Shown here: positions 1 to 6,140 of the stretch, piece after piece
Position numbering within the stretch: the first letter of the stretch is position 1
Layout: each line of letters begins with the position of its first letter
Source of the DNA: Kiloniellales bacterium
Lineage (GTDB): Bacteria; Pseudomonadota; Alphaproteobacteria; Kiloniellales; JAKSDN01
DNA: 44,459 bases
Assembly (NCBI GenBank): GCA_030064845.1
Contig: JASJEC010000022.1
Span: 1 to 44,459 of the forward strand
Reading direction: 5' to 3'
The notes under the pieces: generated by a model
Seen by the model: only the letters and a program-made list of their open reading frames with translations
Databases searched by the model: none
What the model was told of the DNA's origin: nothing
Position numbers and translations under genes: made by a program

Positions 1-1566
1 CGCCTTGTCCGAGCCCACGTCCAGCGTGCGGAAGGCCACGGGCCGGCCGGCCATGCGGTCGAGGATCCGGCGGTAGAGCGCGGCCTGCTCCTCGACGCTC
101 GGCATGCGGGCGCGGACCAGAAAGGCCATTTCGGTCCGGTAGAGGCCGACCCCGACGGACTCCAGCTGGTCGATCTCGTCCAGGTCCAGCAGCAGGCCGG
201 CGTTGGCCAGGAGCTCGACCGTCACGCCGTCGCGGCTTCGGCACGGCTGGTCAGACCGCCAGGGATCGTGCGCCGCGCGGCTCCGGTCGGCCGCCGCGTG
301 GCTCTCGTACTGGGCCAGCACGTCCGGGCTCGGGCGGGCGATCAGCTGCCCGTTGACCGCGTCGAGAACGACGGCATCGTCCTCGCGCAGCTCGGTGAGC
401 GCCGCGGGCGCCTGGCCCAGCGCGGGGATCTTCAGCGCGTTGGCGACGATCGCAATGTGGGAAGAAGGCGTCGCCTCGACCACAACCAGCCCGGCCAGCC
501 CCTTGCGGCCGATCCGCAGCAGCTCGGCCGTGCCGAGGGAGCGGCAGACCAGGACCGTGTCGGGCCCGAGATCGGAGAGCGCGCGCCCCTCCCGGCCCGA
601 GAGCGCCGTCAGGAGACGGTGGCTGAGATCGTCGAGATCGAGCAGGCGGGCCCGGATGTAGTCGTTGGCAACCGCCCTCATGCGCGCGCGCAGGTCTTCG
701 CGCACCTGCTGCACCGCCGCCTCGGCCGAGAAGCCGCGCCCGATCGCGGCCTCGATTCGCTCGCGCCAGCCCTTGTCCTGGACCAGCATGAGGTCCGCCT
801 CCAGCAGCTCGCGGGTCTCCCGGTCCGCCGCGTCCGGCGGCAGGTCCGCCAGGGAGTCCTCGAGCACCTGGAACGCGGCCCGCACCCGGTCCAGCTCGGG
901 GGCGGGATCGGCGACGCGCCAGCGGCGGATCACGATGTCCTTGAGCGCGAAGACCACCTTGCCGACGCCCAGGCCGCGGCTGAGCGGGACGGCGGGAAGC
1001 CGCAGCGTGTCCCGGGCGGGCGGCGCTTCGTGCGGCGCGTCCTCGGCCGCCTGCCGCAGCATCTCGGACAGGAACTGGGCGACGGTCTCGCAGTCCTCGA
1101 CCTCCTCAGGCCGGTAGCGGCGCCGCTCGCGATGCTGGATCACCAGCACGCCGAGCAGGCTGCGGGCCCGGATCAGGGGCACGCCCATGAAGGAGTGATA
1201 GATCTCCTCGCCGGTCTCGGGGCGGAACATGAAACGCGCGTCGGCCTGGGCGTCCTCGAGCGCCAGCGGCCGCCGGGTCTGCGCGATCGTGCCGACCAGG
1301 CCTTCGCCCGGCTGCATCACCGTGCGGCCGACCGCTTCCGCCCTCAGCCCCTTGGTCGCCCTGAGGAACAGCCCGTTCTGCCGTTCGTCGAGCTGGTAGA
1401 GCGAGCAGACGTCCGAGTGGAAGTGCTGGGCGACCAGCTCGACCACGGCCTGCAGGGATTCCAGGGTGTCCGCGCCGCCGACCATCAGGGTGGCGCGCAG
1501 GTCCCGGAAGAGCTCGCGGAAATCGACCGTGGTGCCCGGCGTCGTGATTCTATCTTCGATGGTCAT
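1..1566 (-). CDS. ptsP: Phosphoenolpyruvate-protein phosphotransferase PtsP (EI-Ntr), 3' end cut by window
   Basis: This is the first enzyme of the nitrogen-related phosphotransferase system. It autophosphorylates from PEP and passes the phosphate to NPr (PtsO). The 522 codons visible run ATG to the window edge without a stop; about 230 C-terminal residues should lie outside. An N-terminal GAF domain (about residues 15-165) is followed by the PEP-utiliser N-terminal region and the swivelling domain. The phosphorylated histidine is His370, in TPSSHIAIVANALKIPALG; the flanking residues differ slightly from the usual G-x-T-S-H. The start of the PEP-binding barrel is clear in VGLYRTEMAFLVRARMPS and in FRTLDVGSDK at the edge. 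The GAF domain separates this PtsP from the sugar-PTS enzyme I. The ATG at 1566 gives a full GAF domain, but no strong ribosome-binding site is obvious. The gene may have its own promoter in the 180-bp gap upstream. Confidence 0.95.
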   Translation of the reverse strand, partial: MTIEDRITTPGTTVDFRELFRDLRATLMVGGADTLESLQAVVELVAQHFHSDVCSLYQLDERQNGLFLRATKGLRAEAVGRTVMQPGEGLVGTIAQTRRPLALEDAQADARFMFRPETGEEIYHSFMGVPLIRARSLLGVLVIQHRERRRYRPEEVEDCETVAQFLSEMLRQAAEDAPHEAPPARDTLRLPAVPLSRGLGVGKVVFALKDIVIRRWRVADPAPELDRVRAAFQVLEDSLADLPPDAADRETRELLEADLMLVQDKGWRERIEAAIGRGFSAEAAVQQVREDLRARMRAVANDYIRARLLDLDDLSHRLLTALSGREGRALSDLGPDTVLVCRSLGTAELLRIGRKGLAGLVVVEATPSSHIAIVANALKIPALGQAPAALTELREDDAVVLDAVNGQLIARPSPDVLAQYESHAAADRSRAAHDPWRSDQPCRSRDGVTVELLANAGLLLDLDEIDQLESVGVGLYRTEMAFLVRARMPSVEEQAALYRRILDRMAGRPVAFRTLDVGSDKA

Positions 1567-1752
1567 GACCGGGACGTCCGCCGGGTTGAGGGGTTCTGGG
1601 CGCGAAACGGGAACCGCAAGAACCATACCAGGATTGCGTGGCGGTTTTCTTGCGCGAACCGCCGGTTCTTCACCCCGCCGGCGGCGCCAGATTAGCCGGT
1701 CTGCCGCACCGATGGCTAGAAATTAGGCAGCGTCAGTTATGCCTAGGAGTCC

Positions 1753-1814
1753 AGTGTGATTCAGCTTCCGAAGTTCAGAACGCTTGTCGTACTGAACTGC
1801 GGAACCATCACACT
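1753..1814. repeat. 62-bp imperfect palindrome overlapping a stop codon
   Basis: AGTGTGAT (1753-1760) pairs with ATCACACT (1807-1814). Inside, TTCC/GGAA and AAGTTCA/TGAACT also pair around a 15-base loop. CTAG occurs beside the left arm (1743-1746) and at the right end (1813-1816). The TAG stop of the leftward gene (1813-1815) lies in that CTAG, so the palindrome probably also works as a transcript end. The structure is read directly; the mobile-element interpretation is inference. Confidence 0.6.
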
Positions 1815-2478
1815 AGCGAAAGTCGAGCGCCGTAAGGTGGTCGGAGACGGCCCGGCGGTTGTGCAGGCCTTCCTCACGGAATGCGTGCAGCAGCTTCTGC
1901 CGGGCGGCGGCGATCTTCTCGTGGGAGCTGACTACCAGGGGCGCCTCGGGATTGAAGTAGCCGCGCTCGCCGGAGCTCTCCCAGAGCGCCAGGTAGCGCC
2001 GCTGCTCGTCGATCGCCTGATAGAGCAGGGCCTCCGCCGGCAACAGGGCGCGCGGGCTGGGCAGGCCCTTGATGCTCTCCAGGATCGCCTCGTAGTTCGA
2101 GGCCGTCCCGCCGAGCGCCCCCGCGCCCGCTTCGCCCGCCCCGCCCTGCAGCCGCAGCTGCGTCGAGACCCGCTCCGCCAGGGCCGCGTCGGTCAGCGCG
2201 AGCAGCGAGACGAGGTACTCCTTGCGGTCGCGGGACGACTGCGCCTGGGCCGGCGCGAAGGAGGTGCGACGCTGACCGACCGCCTGGTAGGCCGCCTCGA
2301 CCGACATCGCGTGCCACAGGATCCGGCCGCCGCTCTTCTCCCTGTGGAGCGCCTTCTCCAGGGCGTAGTCGGTGTGCGCCGGCGCCTCGAAGACGCCGAG
2401 CAGCACGGCGGCGAGGGCCGCCGAGGTCAGAAAGCCGAGACCGGCCAGGAGAAGGAACTTCCGCATCGTCCCGAACAT
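1813..2478 (-). CDS. Hypothetical exported or membrane-anchored protein
   Basis: I do not recognise a family. The protein has about 221 residues. It begins with a positively charged tip followed by a hydrophobic stretch (MRKFLLLAGLGFLTSA and on to VLLGVF), which reads as a signal peptide or signal anchor. The remainder is alanine/leucine-rich and mostly helical, with the conserved-looking sequences RILWHAMSVEAAYQAVG and EKIAAARQKLLHAFREEG. It is therefore probably a periplasmic helical domain tethered to the inner membrane. Three starts are possible: GTG at 2493, ATG at 2478 and ATG at 2466. None has a strong ribosome-binding site, and 2478 is a compromise. Its stop codon falls in the palindrome at 1753-1814. 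The gene points toward ptsP but is separated from it by about 250 bp, so it is probably its own unit. Confidence 0.6.
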   Translation of the reverse strand: MFGTMRKFLLLAGLGFLTSAALAAVLLGVFEAPAHTDYALEKALHREKSGGRILWHAMSVEAAYQAVGQRRTSFAPAQAQSSRDRKEYLVSLLALTDAALAERVSTQLRLQGGAGEAGAGALGGTASNYEAILESIKGLPSPRALLPAEALLYQAIDEQRRYLALWESSGERGYFNPEAPLVVSSHEKIAAARQKLLHAFREEGLHNRRAVSDHLTALDFR

Positions 2479-2603
2479 GATCCGCACCAGCACACAAGGC
2501 CGATATAGGGGATCATTTTGGCGCCAAAGTGTCCAATTGTGGCGAAAATCGCCGGGCGTGGGGAGATCCGCTCCGCTAAGCTTCCAGGAAATTGCCTAGC
2601 CAG

Positions 2604-2700
2604 CACCATCACCCTTCGACAAGCTCAGGGTGAGGGGGAAATGTATCAAGAAGATACCCTCATCCTGAGCCTGTCGAAGGATGACCGTGATCAAAGGCTC
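2604..2700. repeat. TTCGACAAGCTCAGG-type palindromic repeat, copy 1
   Basis: CACCCTTCGACAAGCTCAGG at the left is matched by an inverted CCTGAGCCTGTCGAAGGATG at the right, forming a long stem around an AT-rich loop. Two more copies occur at 13322 and 22183 with the same flanks (CACC-TCACCC at the left, GTGATCAA at the right). This copy has the simple, uninterrupted right arm. It sits in the gap between two leftward genes (2479-2748), where I see no coding sequence. Confidence 0.8.
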
Positions 2701-2748
2701 GGCGGTTCTTCAGCTTGCTGAAGCGGAACAGCTCTAGGGAAAGCCGCC

Positions 2749-3249
2749 TCAGGCCGGGTGGGACAGCGCCAGCTCCAGGTAGCGCACCTCGGGGTGCGGG
2801 TTGTCGTAGTAGGCCGGGATCTCGCGGAATCCCAGGGCCTCGTAGAGCGCGGCGGCGCGCCGCATCGCGGCGCCGACGGTATCGAGGCGCATGACCCGGT
2901 AACCGGCGGACCCGGCCGCCGCGACGGCGGTCTCCGTCAGGGTCCGGCCGAGCCCGAGCCCGCGGAAGCCGGGCCTCACCCAGAGCCGCTTCAGCTCGCA
3001 GGCCCCCGCCTCGAGCGGCCGCATGCCGACCACGCCGGCCGCCTCGGCGCCGGCGCGGGCGAGCCAGAGACCGCCTCCCGGCGGGGCGTAGCGGCCGGGC
3101 AGGGTCGCGAGCTCCTCGTCGAAGTCCTGGAAGCAGAGGTCGAAGTCCAGCCAGTCGGCGTATTCGAGGAAGAGCGACCGGACCGTCTCCAGGTCCCGGG
3201 CGCCCTCGGCCGCCGCAATGACCGGCGCCCCGCCTTGCGCCGCCTTCAC
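2749..3249 (-). CDS. GNAT family N-acetyltransferase
   Basis: This is a 166-residue single-domain GNAT enzyme, expected to transfer an acetyl group from acetyl-CoA to an amine; the substrate cannot be told. The acetyl-CoA-binding motif A is clear: LWVRPGFRGLGLGRTLTE (V-R-P-x-x-R-G-x-G-L-G). Motif B follows as AAALYEALGFREIPAYY. I place the start at a GTG at 3249. This GTG overlaps the TGA of the GST gene by four bases (GTGA) and has GGGAG seven bases upstream. The reading frame stays open further upstream, but that would add only low-complexity sequence that shadows the GST. The overlap implies translational coupling as the last gene of the DUF1127-EamA-PhzF-GST-GNAT operon. Confidence 0.88.
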   Translation of the reverse strand: MKAAQGGAPVIAAAEGARDLETVRSLFLEYADWLDFDLCFQDFDEELATLPGRYAPPGGGLWLARAGAEAAGVVGMRPLEAGACELKRLWVRPGFRGLGLGRTLTETAVAAAGSAGYRVMRLDTVGAAMRRAAALYEALGFREIPAYYDNPHPEVRYLELALSHPA

Positions 3250-4052
3250 GGCGCCGCTCCCTGGTCTTCCGGGCGCCAGCCGCTGGCCGCCGCCTCGTCG
3301 GCCGAGTAGGCCGCCGCCGTGAAGACCGGCAGCGCCTCGCAGCGCCGGCAATGCGCCGCGACCCGCGGAAAGCGCTCCGGGTCGATCAGCTGGGGCTGCT
3401 TCTCATGGCCGAAGGTCGCGGCGACCGTGAGGGCCAGGTCCGCGCGGGTCAGGCGGTCGCCGACCAGCCAGGGCGGCCCGGCGCGCGCTTCGAGCCAGCC
3501 GAGGGCGCTCTCGATCTGCCGCTCCAGGCGGGCGATCCAGGCCGCGTCGCGGCTCTCGGGCTCCTTGCGGGAAAACTCTATGCCGCGCTCGTAGAACTTC
3601 TCGGCCAGGCCGATCGCGATCGCCTCAACCCGCAGCATCTCGGCGCGCAAGGCCGGGTCTTCCGGGGTCAGGCGCCGCGCCGCCGGCACGACGCCCTCCA
3701 GGTATTCGATGATGGCCCGGCTCTCGTAGAGCCGCGCGCCGTCCTCTAGAGCAGATCGTGATTGAATGGATTCGCCCGAGGCGATCCATTCAATCGCGTG
3801 AATCTGCTCTAACTCTAGGATGTAGAGCGGATTCACATGTTTGGTCGGAACCACGAACTGGTTCCGACCAAACATGATCCGCTCTAGGATCAGGCTCGGC
3901 ACCTTGCCCAGCGGATTGACCGCGAGCATGGCCTCGAAATCGCGGAACACCGAGAGGACGTTGCGCTCGTAGGGCAGGCCGTAGTGGTTCAGCGCGACCG
4001 CCACGCGGCGCACGAAGGGGGAATCGAACTGGCCGACCAGGATCAGGGGCAA
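3246..4052 (-). CDS. Glutathione S-transferase carrying a 46-residue palindrome-encoded insert
   Basis: This is a cytosolic GST: N-terminal thioredoxin fold (PLILVGQFDSPFVRRVAVAL, then VNPLGKVPSLIL and ESRAIIEYLE) and an all-helical C-terminal domain with the N-capping-type sequence VGDRLTRADLALTVAATFG. The start is a TTG at 4052 with GGAGG eight bases upstream. The 268 residues exceed the usual 200-225 because residues 58-103 are encoded by a double-hairpin repeat (3746-3887) in frame. Removing it restores the normal LILE-DGARLYES junction and a 222-residue protein. The insert falls in the turn between strands 3 and 4, just before the Glu-Ser pair that binds glutathione in this family. The enzyme may therefore be tolerant of the insert or inactive. 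The gene lies 14 bases after phzF and overlaps the GNAT gene. Confidence 0.9.
   Translation of the reverse strand: MPLILVGQFDSPFVRRVAVALNHYGLPYERNVLSVFRDFEAMLAVNPLGKVPSLILERIMFGRNQFVVPTKHVNPLYILELEQIHAIEWIASGESIQSRSALEDGARLYESRAIIEYLEGVVPAARRLTPEDPALRAEMLRVEAIAIGLAEKFYERGIEFSRKEPESRDAAWIARLERQIESALGWLEARAGPPWLVGDRLTRADLALTVAATFGHEKQPQLIDPERFPRVAAHCRRCEALPVFTAAAYSADEAAASGWRPEDQGAAP
3746..3887. repeat. CTAG-flanked double-hairpin element inside a GST gene, copy 1
   Basis: Hairpin A (3749-3809) has outer arms GAGCAGAT/ATCTGCTC and inner arms GATTGAATGGAT/ATCCATTCAATC. Hairpin B (3825-3884) has outer arms GAGCGGAT/ATCCGCTC and perfect 18-bp inner arms starting CATGTTTGGTCGG. A 15-base spacer separates them. 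CTAG is present at both ends (3746-3749 and 3884-3887). The unit minus one CTAG is 138 bp, which is 46 codons, and it leaves no stop in the GST frame. A second copy with the same outer arms and order is at 30868-31007. The pattern resembles a non-autonomous palindromic element; it encodes no transposase. Confidence 0.88.
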
Positions 4053-4066
4053 GGGGCCGCCTCCGG

Positions 4067-4852
4067 TCAGATCTGGATCGTGCCCTGCAGGTAGGGCGCG
4101 ACCTCGCCCGCCACCAGGACGCGGGCGCCCCGGTCCTCGACCGCGAGCTCGCCGCCGCGCCGGGAAAGCTGGCGCGCGCTCATCCGCGGCTTGCCTAGGC
4201 GCCGGGCCCAGTAGGGCGTCAGCATGCAGTGGGTCGAGCCGGTCACCGGATCCTCGGGGATACCGACGTGGGGCGCGAAGTAGCGCGAGACGAAGTCGCA
4301 GTCCGCGCCGGGCGCGGTGATCAGCAGGCCGTCGCCGGGCAGCGCCGCGACCTTGGCCAGGTCCGGGTCGGCGGCCCGCACCGCCGCCTCGTCGGCCAGC
4401 ACGGCCATGGCCTTGTTCGCGCGCCAGAGCGACTCTGGCGCCGCGCCGAGCGCCTCGGCGACGGCGGGCTCGGGCGGGACCTCGTCGGCCGGCTGGGCCG
4501 GCAGGTCCAGGGTGAAGCGCGTGCCGTCACGGGTCACCGTCAGGGGCCCGCTGCGCGTCCGGAAGACCATGCGCGCCGTGTCGGGGGCGAGCTGGGTGGC
4601 GATGACGTAGGCGCTCGCCAGGGTCGCGTGGCCGCAGAGGTCGACCTCGGCCAGCGGCGTGAACCAGCGCAGCTCGTAGTCGCGCTCGCGCCTGACGAAG
4701 AACGCGGTCTCGGACAGGTTGTTCTCGGCCGCGATCGCCTGCATGGTCGCCTCCGGCAGCCAGTCGTCGAGCGGGCAGACGGCGGCCGGGTTGCCGGCGA
4801 AGGCGCGGCTGGTGAAGGCGTCGACCTGGAAGATCGGCAGTTCCTGGGGCAT
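4067..4852 (-). CDS. PhzF family isomerase/epimerase
   Basis: This is a PhzF-fold protein of 261 residues, the usual length. The family includes phenazine-pathway PhzF and many enzymes of unknown substrate that isomerise or epimerise small acids. Both halves of the diaminopimelate-epimerase-like fold are visible: QVDAFTSRAFAGNPAAVC at the N-terminus, NNLSETAFF with the likely catalytic Glu48, EVDLCGHATLASA, and EDPVTGSTHCMLTPYW in the second half. The ATG at 4852 is preceded by CAGGAGG. No phenazine biosynthesis genes are nearby, so phenazine production should not be inferred. The gene lies 22 bases after the EamA exporter and 14 bases before the GST. This arrangement suggests modification, export or detoxification of a small metabolite. 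Confidence 0.92.
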   Translation of the reverse strand: MPQELPIFQVDAFTSRAFAGNPAAVCPLDDWLPEATMQAIAAENNLSETAFFVRRERDYELRWFTPLAEVDLCGHATLASAYVIATQLAPDTARMVFRTRSGPLTVTRDGTRFTLDLPAQPADEVPPEPAVAEALGAAPESLWRANKAMAVLADEAAVRAADPDLAKVAALPGDGLLITAPGADCDFVSRYFAPHVGIPEDPVTGSTHCMLTPYWARRLGKPRMSARQLSRRGGELAVEDRGARVLVAGEVAPYLQGTIQI

Positions 4853-4874
4853 CGCGGCCTCCTGGCGAAACGGT

Positions 4875-5801
4875 TCAGTGCGGGTCGGCGGCGCGCGAGG
4901 GAACCGGGCGGGTGGCGAAGAGCACGCCGCCCAGGATGAGCGCGGCGGCCAGCAGGGTAGGCAGCCGCAATTCCTCGCCCAGCACCAGGATCGCCAGGAA
5001 CAGGCTCACCAGTGGCTGGAAGTACTGGGTCACGCCGACCCGGCCGATCCCGCCGCGTCCCAGCGCCCAGTACCAGGCGGCGTAGGCGAGGATCGACGAA
5101 CCGGCCGCCAGATAGATCAGGCAGGCCCAGACGGAAACATCGGCTTCGGGCAAACGGGCGTTGGACAGCAGGAAGGGCGCCACCGGCAGCAGGGCGAGCC
5201 CGCCGATCGCCAGGCCCCAGAAGGTCACTGACCAGGCGCCCGAGAAACGCGCCGCCCGGGCGCCGGCGACATAGCCGGCCGACGCGCCCGCCGCGCCGAG
5301 CAGGATCAGGAGGTCGCCGAGCGGGTCGGCGCCCGTCAGCGCGAGGTCGAACTGTCCGGAGACCAGGATCAGCGTGCCCACGCCCGCCACGGAAGCCCCG
5401 ACGCACCAGCGCCGGCTCGGCAGGCGGCGCTCGACCGCGGCGGCCATCACGCCGGTCAGGACCGGCAGCACCGCCAGGATCAGCGCGCCGTGCGCGGTCG
5501 TGGTGCGCGCCTGTCCCAGGCTGAACAGGAGCGGGAAAAACACGAAGCCGCCCAGCGCCGCGATCACCAGCAGGCTGCGGCCCTCGCCCGTGGCCGGGAA
5601 ACGCAGCCGGCACAGCAGGAGGATCGGCACGGCCAGAGCGCCGGCCAGCAGGGTCCGCAGCATGCCGACCGCGGCGGCGTCGATGCTGCCGACCGCCAGC
5701 TTGGTGACCAGGGGCGTCCCGCCCCACAGGGCCACGGTCAAGCCGGCGGCCGCGACGACCGCCGTCTCGAGACGTTCCGTCGAGGCTACCGGGACGGTCA
5801 C
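4875..5801 (-). CDS. EamA/DMT family transporter (10-TM metabolite exporter)
   Basis: This is a hydrophobic protein of 308 residues with two EamA repeats of about five membrane segments each. It starts with AAGLTVALWGGTPLVTKLA, a typical first helix of the drug/metabolite transporter superfamily. A second-repeat helix such as LIYLAAGSSILAYAAWYWAL is followed by the standard QYFQPLVSLFLAILVLGEEL. Members export amino acids, nucleobases or drugs; the substrate here is unknown. I choose the GTG at 5801, which overlaps the TGA of the DUF1127 gene by four bases (GTGA). The longer open frame upstream only shadows that gene. MocR regulators next to EamA genes are a common arrangement, so control by the divergent MocR protein is a reasonable inference. 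Confidence 0.9.
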   Translation of the reverse strand: MTVPVASTERLETAVVAAAGLTVALWGGTPLVTKLAVGSIDAAAVGMLRTLLAGALAVPILLLCRLRFPATGEGRSLLVIAALGGFVFFPLLFSLGQARTTTAHGALILAVLPVLTGVMAAAVERRLPSRRWCVGASVAGVGTLILVSGQFDLALTGADPLGDLLILLGAAGASAGYVAGARAARFSGAWSVTFWGLAIGGLALLPVAPFLLSNARLPEADVSVWACLIYLAAGSSILAYAAWYWALGRGGIGRVGVTQYFQPLVSLFLAILVLGEELRLPTLLAAALILGGVLFATRPVPSRAADPH

Positions 5802-6040
5802 GCTTGCCAGAAGGGTTTTGCGGCCTCGGCCAGGGCGGCCGTCCGGGTCACGCCGATATCGGCGAGCTCGTGCGGCTCGAGGCGGGCGAGGACACGCCGC
5901 TGCTGCGCCCGCTCGGCCCAGAGCAGCACGAGCGACACGACCCACGGCAGGCGGCGGCTGCGGCCGGGCAGGTTCCGCCGCGCGTCGGGGCGCAGGATCG
6001 GAAAGGCCAATTGGGGCTTGGCTGGCGCGATTGTACTCAT
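5798..6040 (-). CDS. DUF1127 domain small protein
   Basis: This is an 80-residue protein with the DUF1127 (YjiS-like) signature at its C-terminus: RRVLARLEPHELADIGVTR followed by AAKPFW. The N-terminal half is basic and proline-rich and ends in a short hydrophobic patch (LPWVVSLVLLWAE). DUF1127 proteins are abundant in Alphaproteobacteria. Some short members have been linked to RNA binding and to phosphate or stress responses, but the role of this one is not known. The ATG at 6040 has GAGG six bases upstream. It is the first gene of the five-gene leftward operon, and its stop overlaps the EamA start. Its leader carries one TTGTCAC half-site of the divergent operator. Confidence 0.9.
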   Translation of the reverse strand: MSTIAPAKPQLAFPILRPDARRNLPGRSRRLPWVVSLVLLWAERAQQRRVLARLEPHELADIGVTRTAALAEAAKPFWQA

Positions 6041-6059
6041 TTCGACCTCGAAAAACGGG

Positions 6060-6140
6060 TTGTCACTGAATTATTGTCTCCCTATTCGCTATATGTCATA
6101 GTGACATTCTTGGTCAATTGATACATTGTCACCGTGACAA
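6060..6140. promoter_or_regulatory. Three TGTCAC sites at 33-bp spacing between DUF1127 and mocR-like gene
   Basis: Site 1 is a half-site, TTGTCAC (6060-6066). Site 2 is ATGTCATAGTGACAT (6093-6107). Site 3 is the perfect palindrome TTGTCACCGTGACAA (6126-6140). Their centres (6067, 6100, 6133) are 33 bp apart each time, about three helical turns, so all lie on one face. The GTG start of the regulator is part of the right arm of site 3. The likely ligand is the MocR protein itself, controlling both directions; this is inference. Confidence 0.65.

Noticed and set aside
3246-4052. Sequencing or assembly error as the cause of the GST insert
   Set aside because: A second, diverged copy of the same element exists at 30868-31007, and the insert keeps the frame exactly.
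4067-4852. Phenazine biosynthesis locus
   Set aside because: PhzF-fold proteins are common outside phenazine pathways and no other phz genes are present.
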